Positions 1 through 10,109 of a stretch of 64,000 nt of DNA are shown here, piece after piece. The position numbers and the translations under genes were made by a program. Source of the DNA: Maniola hyperantus (taxonomy: Eukaryota > Arthropoda > Insecta > Lepidoptera > Nymphalidae). The notes beneath the pieces are model-generated. The model had not been told where the DNA came from and made no database searches. It saw nothing but the letters and a program-made list of their open reading frames with translations. The number at the start of each line of letters is the position of its first letter. Positions within the stretch are counted from its first letter, which is position 1. The stretch covers positions 1,637,001-1,701,000 of the forward strand of contig NC_048545.1 of assembly GCF_902806685.2 (NCBI RefSeq), read 5' to 3'.

Positions 1-652
1 AGATTACATTAAGTTCAAGTATGAAGTTATGAACAATTTTTTTTGTCAGTGACTTGATACTTCATTATTTTGTTGAAATTTTGTTTAGAGCTGTGTTAAG
101 GTTATGATAAAAGCTACTTCACACACAAAACATGTTAAGTTTAATTGAATGCTGGTAGTTTAAAGTGACATTTAGAAACAGATTTTGTTGTATTTTAGGT
201 TATGTGTTAAAAGTGTAAAGTAACAGCCATCAAACCATTGCACAATCTCTTTGTTTTTTTTTGAAAGATAATATGCTAGTCAGAGTTCATTGCAACTTTG
301 TTGCCTGTTTACTTTTGTAATTGTAAAGGTTGTAACACACTGTGTACTCATAAAGGTGATACTGCACCTTACAATCATTTATTCAATTTTGGGAAGTTTT
401 ATTTTGTTATATTTTGTTTACTATAGTAATAATATGTGCTTGTATTATTAACAATATTTTGGAATAGGAACATAATTGATAAAATAGTTAGGATAGACTT
501 AAGAATATTGTTTTTGTTGTGTATTTTGCTTGTGTATATTTAATAGTTTAAATAACTTCTTTTGTGTTTGTGTTTAACCAATTTGTATAAGGCTAAAACA
601 TAGACAGTTACACAAGCTCGATATTTTGTTAAATGTGTTTTGACTTAACACA

Positions 653-1921
653 ATGGAACAGACTTTTGCCCAGTTTCATTCACTTTTGAAGGACGAATTG
701 TGTTATGAGGTATCCATTCGTTCCGAAACTCCAGCACCTACAGTGCTAGGTTTAAAGAAACAGTTAAAACAATTAATTCAGGAAATTCCTTCTGAATCAA
801 TTTTAGAGACGGATTTCTCTTCTGAAAGTGAGTTAGGGGTTATTACTAAAAAACTTCAAGACTTAGAAGATTTATTAAAAAAGTGTTCTGACACTAAAGA
901 TAGACATGCCCTCTGTAGGTCTAAAGCTTTAGCTTCACATTTGTACTTTAGAATTTTGAGAATACAGTGTTCCGAACTCAGCTTAATAAGTAGGAAGAGT
1001 GAATTACATACAAAGTTGCAGAGTTTGATTTCCAGATTAGATGCTGACAATGAGTCGTCTCACGACGAATCACTGGATTCCGAGAGTACCGCCGTTGACT
1101 GCACTGGTGATAAAAATGTTGCCAAGTGGAAGTTAAATTTCAACGGACAGGGTGATCCGCGCAGTTTCATCGAACGCGTTGAGGAATATAAAAGATCTTA
1201 TGGCGTTTCAGATGGAAAATTATTTGTTTCTGCATTTCATCTTTTTACAGGCCGAGCATTGTTATGGTACAGAGGCAACAAATGTCAAGTTTCGTCTTGG
1301 TCAGAATTGAAAACTTTATTTTTAGAGGAATTTGATGCAGTAGATTATGACTACAGGTTGCTAGGTGAAATTCGAGCAAGAACACAAGGCTCTGAAGAAC
1401 CTGTGTCTATCTATTTCGCTATAATGTTTTGCATGTTTTCAAGGTTGTCAACACCACTTTCCGAAGAACAAAAGTTACAAATTTTATTACATAATATTCG
1501 CCCTTTTTACTCAGAACAATTAGCTCTTGTTGACATTAAGTCTGTCGCAATGTTGAAGGAAAAGTGTCGCAAACTAGAGGCTGCGAGGCAGCGTTCCGCC
1601 TTATTTTCTGAGCCTACTAACAGTAAGGCAACTTTAAGTTCAGAGTTTGCTTACAAACAAGTGACAAAACAGATAAACACACTTTCAGTCACACCTGCAC
1701 CTAAGGTTGATACAAGTAAAGGCACTGATTTTTCGAAAACAAATAAACAACTATGTTACAAGTGCGGCAAGGGTAACCATTCCTTTAAATTTTGCAGGAC
1801 AGTTCCGAAATTTATTAGATGTTTTTCGTGTGGACGTCAGAACTTTACAGTAAAGACATGTCCAAGTTGTAGTAAAAAGGCGATTAGTAAACCCGCTCCG
1901 GACAAAAATTCAAAAAACTAA
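653..1921 (+). CDS. gag: gag polyprotein of the gypsy-type retrotransposon
   Basis: This is a 422-residue frame from ATG to TAA. It would form the virus-like particle that packages the element RNA. Near the C-terminus is a CCHC zinc knuckle (C-x2-C-x4-H-x4-C, residues 368-381). A second knuckle-like segment at 390-403 keeps its three cysteines but has Phe where His should be. The middle third (about residues 160-310) looks like the retrotransposon Gag capsid region, with Trp and Tyr spaced as in that family. The last two sense codons read AAA AAC inside an A-AAA-AAC heptamer (1912-1918) directly before the stop, which is the likely -1 shift site into pol. Seen in sequence: frame, knuckles, heptamer. 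Inferred: frameshift use. Confidence 0.93.
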   Translation: MEQTFAQFHSLLKDELCYEVSIRSETPAPTVLGLKKQLKQLIQEIPSESILETDFSSESELGVITKKLQDLEDLLKKCSDTKDRHALCRSKALASHLYFRILRIQCSELSLISRKSELHTKLQSLISRLDADNESSHDESLDSESTAVDCTGDKNVAKWKLNFNGQGDPRSFIERVEEYKRSYGVSDGKLFVSAFHLFTGRALLWYRGNKCQVSSWSELKTLFLEEFDAVDYDYRLLGEIRARTQGSEEPVSIYFAIMFCMFSRLSTPLSEEQKLQILLHNIRPFYSEQLALVDIKSVAMLKEKCRKLEAARQRSALFSEPTNSKATLSSEFAYKQVTKQINTLSVTPAPKVDTSKGTDFSKTNKQLCYKCGKGNHSFKFCRTVPKFIRCFSCGRQNFTVKTCPSCSKKAISKPAPDKNSKN

Positions 1922-4900
1922 TTAGTAAGAACTGTGCAGAGACACAAGTAAAGAACTTGGTCATTAACAACAAAACATCCCTTTTACCTGACACAGTTCT
2001 GTATTCAGTGGATAAACGAGACTTTAGGCCATATTTAAAGGTTTTTGTTGACGGTTTTGAGATTACAGGTTTACTAGATTCCGGTGCTTGCGCGTCAATT
2101 TTGGGTAACCAGGCGCACAAGGTTTTTTTGAGATTCGGTTATAAACTGCATAGCAGTATTGATACCACATTTTCAGTGGCAAATGGAGACAAACTTGATT
2201 GCATGGGTTATATGTTTATTCCGATTACTTATAATTCCGTAACTCACATAATAAAATTTTTTGTAGTACCCTCTATAATAGCGGATGTTATTTTTGGCTG
2301 TGACTTTTGGAAAACATTTCAGTTAGCCCCTGGCATTTTTGATAATTTAGAATTAATTAAGGCACCTTCTCAATTTTACAATATTTGTGCGATTGATAAT
2401 GAACAAATTCATACCATCACTTCTTTTGAAAACTTATCATCTCAACAGAAAGAATTAGCCCAGTCTGTAGTAAATAAATTTTTAGATATTTCTTCAGAGA
2501 AAATTGGATTGGGTAGAACAAAATTAATTGAACATGTTATTGACACCGGTGATGCCTTGCCAATAAAAATAAAACAATATCCACTTTCTCCCGAAAAGAA
2601 GGAAGCCTTAAGTAAAGAGTTAGATAGGATGCTGGAAATGGACGTAGTTACTCCGAGTGAAAGCCCTTGGAATAACCCAGCAATTTTAGTGAAAAAGGCA
2701 AATGGAGACTGGAGATTTTGCCTAGATTGCAGGAAATTAAATTCAGTGACAAAGGGGGATTCATACTCAATACCGTACATTCCACAAATTCTAGATAGCT
2801 TGAAAGAGGCAAGGTTTTTATCATCGATTGATTTAAGTTCAAGTTTCTGGCAAATTCCATTAGCTAACGACTCTCAGGAAAAAACCAGTTTTACAGTTCC
2901 TGGTAGAGGGTTATTCAAATTTAAAGTCATGCCGTTTGGCCTATGCGGTGCACCAGCACGACAGCAGAGGTTAATGGACCAGTTATTTAATCAAAATTTT
3001 TGTAGTGATATTGAAAATGGAATAGTATTTTGTTATATAGATGATATTGTTATTTGTTCTGCTGATTTTGAAACCCATTTAATTTTATTAAACAGAGTTC
3101 TGGATAAACTAAAAATGGCTCAACTATCCATAAATTTTGAAAAATGTAATTTTTTTAGAAACTCTTTGAAATATTTAGGGTATATAGTGGATGAATTTGG
3201 TTTACGCACAGATCCTGGAAAAGTTGCCGCAGTTTTGAACTTTCCGACCCCAAAAACTGCACAGGAGGTAAAGATTTTCCTAGGCACTTGTTCTTGGTAC
3301 AGGCGCTTTATTAGGAATTTTTCAACCATCGCTGCACCACTCAATAGACTAACGAGTAAAGGAAAGAACGCACCTAAATTTGAGTGGAGCGAACAGGCAG
3401 AGGTAGCATTTAATACATTGAAGAATGCGTTGGTAACCGCACCTGTTCTTGCGGTACCGAATTTTGAAAAACCATTCAAAATACATTGTGATGCTTCTGC
3501 ATATGGTGTTGGCGGTATGCTAACGCAAGAAACCGATGGTTGCGATCATCCCATTGCGTATGTCAGTAGGAGCCTAAATAAAAACGAAAGGAATTACAGC
3601 GCGACGGAACGCGAGGCTCTAGCTGTGATTTTTGCAGTGGAGAAATTTCAGGCTTATTTTGGTTCCAAGCCAGTCACAATTATCACAGACCATGCATCCC
3701 TAAAGTGGTTCTTAAATTTAGAAAATCCCTCAGGACGACTCGCCAGATGGGGTTGTAGATTATCACAGTATAATTTTGTTATCGAACATAGGAAGGGTTG
3801 TGATAATGTAGTTCCGGATACCTTGTCGAGACTCATACACGTAGATGTAGTTGGTGATCGTAATGATAACTCTAGTCAACAAGTTTTGGTAGATGACTGG
3901 TATGACAAAACATTTAATGGCTGTAAAATCAATCCAGCAAATTTTCCGAATTTTAGTATTTTGAACGATAAACTATATCGTTACAGTAAATGTAAATACC
4001 AGCTTCTCAGTGAGTTCGACTGGAAAGAGGTAGTCCACAAGAACGACATCCTTAGAATTATGCAACAAAACCATGCAGATGCAACTGCAGGTCATTTTGG
4101 TGTGTTCAAAACTCATCGCAGATTATCCCTCAGATATTTTTGGCGTGGTATGTATAAGGACGTGGTTGAGTACGTTAAGAATTGTGATACTTGCTCTGCG
4201 TATAAACACACGACATCAGCCACTCCAGGTCTGCTAGGGAAGCCTAAAGTCTGCGAGAGACCTTTTCAGGTCATTTCGGCTGATTTAGTCGGACCTTTGC
4301 CTAGGTCTAAATCAGGATTTACATTTCTTTTTGTGGTGACGTGTTGTTTTTCGAAATATACAATGTTGTTTCCGTTACGGCGTGCCACAGGTGCCGCTGT
4401 TGTTAAAGCGCTAGAGAATTTTGTATTTTTGAACCATAGTGTTCCAGAGACTGTGATTGTGGACAATGGGTCCCAATTTACAGGATCTGAATTCCGTAAT
4501 CTCATTAAGCGTTATAATATTCCGAAATTACACTACACACCACTGTACACTCCGCAAGTTAACCTTGTTGAGAGGTACAATAAGGTTGTTATGACTGCTG
4601 TAGCCGCTTTTGTGAAAGATAACCACAGGTCCTGGGACGAAAACCTGTACAAGGTCCAGTTCGCCATAAACAGTGCGGTTAATGAATCCACTGGATTCTC
4701 CCCGTTCTTCCTTGTCCACGCTAGAGAACCGGTTTTAAATGGTTCCTTCTATAAGGACACGGATAAGGAGTACGAGGCCGGAATTCCAAGGGAAGAATAC
4801 GCAGGAAAGTTTGGAACTTTGGAGGACATATTTGGTCAGGTTAGGAGAAATTTGTTTCAGGCTCATGCAGAGTATGCAACGCATTACAACTTAAGGCGTA

Positions 4901-5106
4901 GGTCTGCAAGCTATTCTGTTGGGGACATAGTGTGGAAAAAGACCTATCCACAAAGCGACGCTACAAATTTTTTCGCAGCTAAGCTGGCACCTAAGTATGA
5001 AAAGTGCAGGGTTGTCAAGGTTTTGTCACCTTTGGTTTATGAACTAGTTAGAGTAGCTGACAACCACCCAATAGGCACTTGGCATATTAAGGATATTAAG
5101 AAGTAG
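1891..5106 (+). CDS. pol: pol polyprotein: protease, reverse transcriptase, RNase H, integrase
   Basis: The pol frame is open from 1891 and probably has no start of its own; the first plausible internal start is only a TTG at 1957. Residues below are numbered from that TTG. The aspartic protease motif D-S-G-A is at 41-44. The RT catalytic box Y-I-D-D is at 360-363. RNase H begins with the metal-binding Asp at 512, followed by conserved Glu and Asp motifs. Integrase has the HHCC finger (His706, His713, Cys743, Cys746) and a D,D-35-E triad at Asp776, Asp836 and Glu872. The C-terminal tail after about residue 960 resembles the integrase C-terminal domain of gypsy elements. No stop or frameshift breaks the roughly 1070 codons. 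It would make and integrate the element DNA. Confidence 0.95.
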   Translation, partial: TRSGQKFKKLISKNCAETQVKNLVINNKTSLLPDTVLYSVDKRDFRPYLKVFVDGFEITGLLDSGACASILGNQAHKVFLRFGYKLHSSIDTTFSVANGDKLDCMGYMFIPITYNSVTHIIKFFVVPSIIADVIFGCDFWKTFQLAPGIFDNLELIKAPSQFYNICAIDNEQIHTITSFENLSSQQKELAQSVVNKFLDISSEKIGLGRTKLIEHVIDTGDALPIKIKQYPLSPEKKEALSKELDRMLEMDVVTPSESPWNNPAILVKKANGDWRFCLDCRKLNSVTKGDSYSIPYIPQILDSLKEARFLSSIDLSSSFWQIPLANDSQEKTSFTVPGRGLFKFKVMPFGLCGAPARQQRLMDQLFNQNFCSDIENGIVFCYIDDIVICSADFETHLILLNRVLDKLKMAQLSINFEKCNFFRNSLKYLGYIVDEFGLRTDPGKVAAVLNFPTPKTAQEVKIFLGTCSWYRRFIRNFSTIAAPLNRLTSKGKNAPKFEWSEQAEVAFNTLKNALVTAPVLAVPNFEKPFKIHCDASAYGVGGMLTQETDGCDHPIAYVSRSLNKNERNYSATEREALAVIFAVEKFQAYFGSKPVTIITDHASLKWFLNLENPSGRLARWGCRLSQYNFVIEHRKGCDNVVPDTLSRLIHVDVVGDRNDNSSQQVLVDDWYDKTFNGCKINPANFPNFSILNDKLYRYSKCKYQLLSEFDWKEVVHKNDILRIMQQNHADATAGHFGVFKTHRRLSLRYFWRGMYKDVVEYVKNCDTCSAYKHTTSATPGLLGKPKVCERPFQVISADLVGPLPRSKSGFTFLFVVTCCFSKYTMLFPLRRATGAAVVKALENFVFLNHSVPETVIVDNGSQFTGSEFRNLIKRYNIPKLHYTPLYTPQVNLVERYNKVVMTAVAAFVKDNHRSWDENLYKVQFAINSAVNESTGFSPFFLVHAREPVLNGSFYKDTDKEYEAGIPREEYAGKFGTLEDIFGQVRRNLFQAHAEYATHYNLRRRSASYSVGDIVWKKTYPQSDATNFFAAKLAPKYEKCRVVKVLSPLVYELVRVADNHPIGTWHIKDIKK
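1912..1918 (+). promoter_or_regulatory. Probable -1 ribosomal frameshift slippery site (A AAA AAC)
   Basis: In the gag frame the codons are AAA (1913-1915) and AAC (1916-1918), followed at once by TAA (1919-1921). The pol frame is one base back. It is open from 1891, after a TAA at 1888-1890, so any shift must happen between 1891 and 1918. The heptamer fits the retroviral X-XXY-YYZ rule and falls in this window. I could not identify a convincing downstream stem-loop or pseudoknot by eye. Confidence 0.72.
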
Positions 5107-5927
5107 ATATTTGCCATTACTTAGTTTGGTCTAAACTGTTTGAATATTTAAGTTATCAATATTCAATTAGGAATTTGAATGAGTGTAGTGATGTTCTGAG
5201 TTAACAGTTACATTACCATGGTTCAGTTGAGGAGGAATGTAGTGGATGTATGTAGGGATGAATATGTGATGATTGGAATGCTTGTGGTAGACCAACCGGT
5301 TGAGAAAGTAAAAATGCAAATATCGTACTTTGGGGATAACGAAAAGGGGGGGGTTTTGTGTTTTGTTTTCGTTTTCCTTCTAGATAATGGATCATTTCTG
5401 TTATTTTTCCGATTCTGTTCCGAGATCTATTTTCTAGGAGAGTTATTTCGTTTTTTTTCTCATATTCCGATTTTGATTCGGTTTTATTTTTCCGAATGGG
5501 ATAGAGAACGGTTGCCATATCAGATGGACCCGTTCACAACCAGATTTTCCGTATTTGTTGAGTAACAAATATTAAGATGGTAGTTTAAAAGAGTGAACCA
5601 CCGTAGGCCTAGACGCATTCTATCAGTCAGCTGAAGAATGATGCCAAGATGTTTCCACTCAAGTGTCTTAGACACCATGAAGTTTTTTGTATATATTCTT
5701 TTTAGAAGTTAGGGTTGTGTAGTTAAGTATAATGTATAAAACCTTACACTGTTTTCAGTATATTTATTTTGTTAGACAATTTTCCTTGTTAGTAGTAGAT
5801 GTGCGTTCACGCGTAACTTCTGTGTTTTTTTTGTTTGTTTGTTTCAGGCAAATTGTTAGTAGTTGTTGGATGACGCTGAGGGCAGCGTGGTTCAACCTGT
5901 TGAACCTTTTCGTAGGAGGGGAAGTAT
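5107..5927 (+). other. 3' untranslated region of the retrotransposon (no env)
   Basis: About 820 bases separate the pol stop from the 3' LTR. A 115-codon frame at 5218-5565 is Phe-rich and resembles no envelope or other product I know; I read it as chance. The segment is T-rich and ends in a purine tract (about 5914-5924) that would prime plus-strand DNA synthesis. Confidence 0.7.
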
Positions 5928-6734
5928 TGTGACGTTGTAAATTTTGAACTACTAATTAGCGTTTCGCTTTTAATAAAAATTTATTTTGTTCAAAGTATGT
6001 TGGTGCCACCTAGCATCAAGGTGCAGAACTACGCGTGGGTCGATGTTCAGAGTTCATTCGAGCCACAATAGATGGCGTTTGCTTCGTTGTCAATTGTCGT
6101 AAAAATAAAACAAAATAATTAAATAAAACCATAATATCATTTGTTTATTGTTAAGTCATTAACAAAACGGTTCTTATAATATATCCTTAGGTTCCGCAAA
6201 TATTCAAAAATGAATTGGCTTCATGATCAAACTAACTCAGAGCGGCCACACTCGGGTTGCGTCTGGCAACACCGATAGGTGAGATTTAGAATTTTCCTGG
6301 AGTCAACATGTGAAGACGAATTTTTTTCGTTCCAGGAAAATCTCACTCTTTTCGCCCATGGCTTCGCCTGGAAAAATACAATAGTATAAAATTTAGTCAT
6401 CCTAACGTATTTCAATGTTTCATCAATTATGTTCCAGTTATTTTATCTTCCCAAATAAATGAGGATAATGGGTTGTGGGTGGACTTCTGAAAACCATTGG
6501 TGGCCAGGAGTTCAATAGGGTTTTCGTATTTACGTTTTTAATTTTACGATTTAGTTTTCCGTTTGCGTTTTCGTATTTATTTCTTTTGCACATTCACGTA
6601 GGCAACTTAATTTCTATGGATAAGACTTGGTGAAAATCTTTGTAATGAAACATTTCGGTTGTGAAGAATCAAATAAATTGAGTTTTGGATCTTGGCCGAT
6701 GCCGTCCAGCTACCTTGCAGTCTTCGCACCTACA
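5928..6734 (+). repeat. 3' LTR of the gypsy-type element
   Basis: The segment starts TGTGACG directly after the purine tract and ends in CA at 6734. It has an AATAAA at about 6670 followed by a GC-richer R/U5-like end. It contains an inverted repeat (6279-6301 against 6331-6346, with an 11-base perfect core) that would fold into a hairpin. The right border is my best TG...CA guess; the missing 5' LTR prevents confirmation. Confidence 0.7.
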
Positions 6735-7232
6735 AGTAAGCAATGTTTGTATCCTGGTACAGTTTAGTGAACCTTCTTAGTGTATGTGTACAGTAAGAAC
6801 CCTGTCTTTACTACTGAGCTTTTATTTTGAAACAATTTTATGAATTTTACTGTGTCATTGTCTATTCCATGCCAATGGCATCTTAAATTTAAAACATAGA
6901 TTTTATGTACTATCTACCTAAGGCATTCTAATGTATCTAAATTAAGTCTTGGCATTAAGCTAGAATAACTAAGCATTATTAGCCATCATTCTGTATTAAG
7001 CGACCCCGGTAAAAGTTACATTAAAAACAATTTTGCCTAACATCTAGCAAATTTCATTTATAACACCTCATATGCATTACAAGGGAGTCGACGGCTAGCT
7101 TCTATTCTTTACTAGGTAGATAGATCAAGTAAAGTAAATTAAAATTATTTTTTTTTCCTCTAATCTTTGTAAGGTGGTAGATTATTCCGTATCCGGGTAT
7201 ATTTCTATTCCGACCAATTTGCCACCCTTACA

Positions 7233-7435
7233 GCGTGGACTACACAAACTTCAAATCCCTATTTCACCCCCTTAGGGGTTGAATTTTCAAAAATCCTTTC
7301 TTAGCGGATGCCTACGTCACAATAGCTATCTGCATGCCAAATTTCAGTCCGATCCATCCAGTGGTTTGAGCTGTGCGTTGATAGATCAGTCAGTCAGTCA
7401 GTCAGTCAGTCACCTTTTCCTTTTATATATTTAGA
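7233..7435 (-). mobile_element. Lep1-like Helitron fragment (family A)
   Basis: The body matches the family-A repeat found about 17 times in this window: a (GACT/CAGT)n tract, a conserved core, and a TCCGCGTGGA hairpin segment near the CTAG end. The CTAG end is missing here, so it is truncated. It directly abuts the family-B copy at 7436. Confidence 0.75.
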
Positions 7436-7690
7436 TTAGATGATGCCCGCGACTTCGTCCGCGTGGATTTAGGTTTTTGAAAATTCCGTGGGAACTCTTT
7501 AATTTTCCAGGATAAAAAGTATGTCCTTCCCCGGGATGCAAGCTATCTCTGTACCAAATTTGACGAAATTTGGTACAGAGATAGCTTGTCGAATCGGTTG
7601 AACGGTTGAGCCGTGAAAAGCTAGCAGACAGACAGACAGACAGACGAATAGACAGACAGACACACTTTAGCATTTATAATATTAGTATGG
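7436..7690 (-). mobile_element. Lep1-like Helitron (family B) carrying a new palindrome
   Basis: This is a family-B copy: ATAAATGC(T)..., a (GTCT/AGAC)n tract, a conserved middle, and a TCCGCGTGGA hairpin. Compared with the copies at 21575 and 23005 it has an extra inverted segment that makes a perfect 23-bp hairpin with a 4-nt loop (7539-7561 with 7566-7588). Confidence 0.75.
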
Positions 7691-7696
7691 ATAATT

Positions 7697-8045
7697 GGAT
7701 ATATAGAATTCAAAGTCCTGACTGACTGACTGACTTATATATCAACGCACAGCCTAAACCGCTAGTGCTAGAGACATAAAGTTTGGAGGATGTGTTCTTT
7801 TTAAACAGTAGGTAGGTATCCATTTAGAAAGATTTTACGAAATTCTACCTCTAAGTTGGTTAAATAGGGGATGAAAGTTTATATTAAAGTCTGTCATTTT
7901 TCAAGTTAATTGTATGAAAACTGGTATTTGGGTTGTCGGTCACAAATGAAGAAATAGGAATACGGGATCCAGGATTTTTGGAAATTCAAAACCCCCACCT
8001 TGATTTTCTAAATTCCACCCGAACGAAGACGGGCGGGTCAGCTAG
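7697..8045 (+). mobile_element. Helitron-like element, divergent family (C)
   Basis: A GACT microsatellite sits near the left end and the right end reads GGGCGGGTCAGCTAG, like the CTAG ends of families A and B, but the body is different. It appears to be a related non-autonomous Helitron lineage of about 350 bp. Confidence 0.5.
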
Positions 8046-8059
8046 TTAGTAGATAAATA

Positions 8060-8526
8060 CGATAGTCTAGTGGTTAAGACTTCGGACTCCTAGTCGGAGA
8101 GTCCGAGGTTCGATCACGGACATGCAACTCTATACTATAGTTCGCGACACGTCGAGATGGCAATCGGGGTATGAGGCGGGGGGATGCCCCGCACATCCGC
8201 ACGTCAGCCGCACTAACCTGCACTGGTTTAGTGCGGAGGCTGTGCGGGTGTGTGGGGCGTTCCCACCCCGATTGCTATCTCGACTTGTCGCGTACTATGT
8301 ATGTGTTATATGTGTAGTTATGTGTGTTTGTAACAATTAATATCACTTGCGTAAACATCGTGACGAAACCTGCATACCTGAGAGTTCTTCATAATGTTCT
8401 CAAAGGTGTGTGAACTCTATCAATCCGCACATGGCCCGCGTAGTAGACTATGGCCAAAAACCCTTCTCACTCTGAGAGGAGACCCGTGCTCTGTAGTGAG
8501 CCGGCGATGAGTTGATCATGATAATT
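8060..8526 (+). mobile_element. tRNA-derived SINE (family G) interrupted by a MITE
   Basis: A tRNA-like head (TAGTGGTTAAGAC as A box, GGTTCGATCA as B box) is split by a foldback MITE at 8137-8298. The SINE body then resumes (CATCGTGA..., GAGAGTTCTTCATAATG). The same body occurs about 12 times in the window. This is a pol III-type retroposon, not a functional tRNA gene. Confidence 0.75.
8137..8298. mobile_element. Foldback MITE (family H), copy 1
   Basis: Terminal inverted repeats of about 32 bp begin ATAGTTCGCGACA and end TGTCGCGTACTAT. It is inserted in a SINE. Relatives are at 12896-13010 and 51145-51297. Confidence 0.75.
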
Positions 8527-8664
8527 ATGATGAATGGTATTGATTAATTTACTAACAACATCATTTAGCATTAATTTACTAACAATTATCATTTAGCAAT
8601 GACCGTTTGAACTGTTTAAACGAGTAATTAGAACAAATTACTCGTAACTTTTAACCTTTGATGA

Positions 8665-8990
8665 GTGATTAAGAATATTATTGCGTTAATTACATTGCGT
8701 ATACATTACAAAGGTCACTATATGTCACAATCTTACTGGGTCAGTCTCTCGAGTACGGACTACAATCGTTACTATATCAACTATGCTCGTTCCAGCAACG
8801 CACAAGACTGCAAATACTATTTTATACATGGCATAATCTTGTACCTATATCAAATATTTGAAAAGAGCAACCGCCGAGTTTCTTGCTGGTTCTTCTCGGC
8901 AGGAAAGGCATTCCGAACCAGTGGTAGATGCATCTGACTATTCGTAAGCACTTGTAAAAGTTTATACGAATAAAAAAGATTTTCATTTTC
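8665..8990 (+). mobile_element. 3' end of a CR1/Jockey-type LINE, truncated
   Basis: The stretch around 8860-8985 is the reverse complement of the 3' end of the LINE copy at 41340-41860. It shares the Pro-free, stop-containing segment with the TTCTCGGCAGGAAAGGCATT box and ends in a T/A-rich tail. Upstream to 8665 is AT-rich and cannot be assigned firmly. Confidence 0.5.
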
Positions 8991-9176
8991 ATTTTACATT
9001 ATCCAGGGCATTGCAGGGTCATTAGATTGATATACTGATCACATACCACCAATCAATTCAATTCAAATCACCAAGAAAGAAAGAAAGAAAAGACGTTTAT
9101 TTATGCAATTGTGCCACAAGACACCACAAGACTATTCTTTCCATAGAGAGCGGACGGATACCCATACCTACATTTT

Positions 9177-9494
9177 TTATTATTCAGATACAAGTTAGCC
9201 CTTGACTGCAGTCTCACCTGTTGGTAAGTGACAATGCAGTCTAAGATGGAAGCAGGCTAGTTTTTAATAAACCCATGCATGCCCCTTTAGTTTCTTCACG
9301 GCAGCGTACCGGAACGCTAAATCGCTTGGTAGTATGGCTTTGCCAGTAGGGTGGTAACTGCCACGGCCGAAGCCTCCCAGCAGTCCAGACCAGAAATTTG
9401 GAAATTATTAAATTCCAAACCCCTGGCAGGAATCGAACCCGGGACCTCCAACTAATAAGAACACAGCGCTTACAACTGCGCCAAGGAGGTCGTC
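9177..9494 (-). mobile_element. tRNA-derived SINE (family I), near full length
   Basis: On the minus strand the head has A-box TGGCGCAG..GG and B-box GGTTCGATTCC, then a body that ends in an AATAATA-like tail. It is the same family as 28272-28602 (plus), 25270-25417, 34997-35176 and 40060-40333. Confidence 0.75.
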
Positions 9495-9538
9495 ATATCA
9501 TCACATAATATTGTATTATAGATTATTATAGATCCATC

Positions 9539-9715
9539 ATCATGATTTACTTATCACGGTTCTCTACCTGAGCATGGTTCTCCTCTCAGAGTGAGAACAG
9601 TTTGGCCATAGTCTATCACATTGGCCAAGTGCGGATTGGCAGACTTCACACACTTTTGAGAACATTATGGAGAACTCTCTAGCATATTTTTCTTCACCAT
9701 CAAAGCAAGTGATAC
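9539..9715 (-). mobile_element. SINE family G fragment
   Basis: It matches the 3' body of the tRNA-derived SINE at 36790-37070 in reverse orientation (CTCTCAGAGTGAGAA..., TTCTCAAAGTG-like). The tRNA-like head is missing. Confidence 0.65.
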
Positions 9716-9737
9716 TAAGAGAGAGCGCGCACTGCGA

Positions 9738-9949
9738 GTTGCGGAGCGTTTTAAAATCAGTTTTGAATTTAAATGTATCAAGATCCGGTGCGGAATCAAT
9801 TCGGGAGTGCGCGCGCTTCTACGAGTATATGTAGTTTTCCGCAAAAAACTATAGAACTGCATAGAAGCACGCGCACATGCGTAATTAATTCCGCACCGGA
9901 TATTGATATATTTAAATTCAAATTTACGGATTTTAAGACGCACCGCAAC
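9738..9949. mobile_element. Long-arm foldback element
   Basis: Two inverted arms of about 85 bp (starting GTTGCGGAGCG and ending CGCACCGCAAC) pair with scattered mismatches around a short centre. No coding capacity. It lies 160 bp upstream of the IYD exon. Confidence 0.65.
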
Positions 9950-10109
9950 TACCTAGCTCTTAGATAATTGCTTAGAACGCACTTATTAATAAGTGTAGGC
10001 CTAGAAGAGGTATACACTTACTTAGAAATACTTCTAATGAGAGAAAGAAAGACTTTTGCCCTCCTAGGGCATTATTATCACTATAATAATTGACTGGTTT
10101 TTTTATTAG

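Larger units (their letters stand above)
1..6734 (+). mobile_element. Ty3/gypsy-type LTR retrotransposon, 5' LTR off the left edge
   Basis: An internal region carries gag (653-1918) and pol (to 5106). A noncoding tail follows, then a purine-rich tract at about 5914-5924 and a 3' LTR starting with TGTGACG. The order protease, RT, RNase H, integrase is the Ty3/gypsy (Metaviridae) order. Both frames are uninterrupted and the catalytic motifs are present, so the copy is probably young. There is no env-like frame. Bases 1-652 are the untranslated leader; I see no LTR or primer-binding site there, so the 5' LTR must lie left of the window. I do not assign a named lineage. Comparing the two LTRs would date the insertion. 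Confidence 0.93.

Noticed and set aside
5218..5565. A 115-codon frame between pol and the 3' LTR, considered as an env or accessory gene
   Set aside because: No signal peptide, cleavage site or membrane-fusion features; composition follows the T-rich strand; no similarity that I can recognise.
7380..7420. Regularly spaced short repeats considered as a CRISPR-like array
   Set aside because: These are (CAGT)n microsatellites inside Helitron-like elements in a eukaryotic genome; no direct repeat-spacer structure.
9773..9967. A 64-codon frame just upstream of the IYD exon, considered as the missing N-terminal exon
   Set aside because: It reads through a long-arm foldback element and has no membrane anchor or splice donor.
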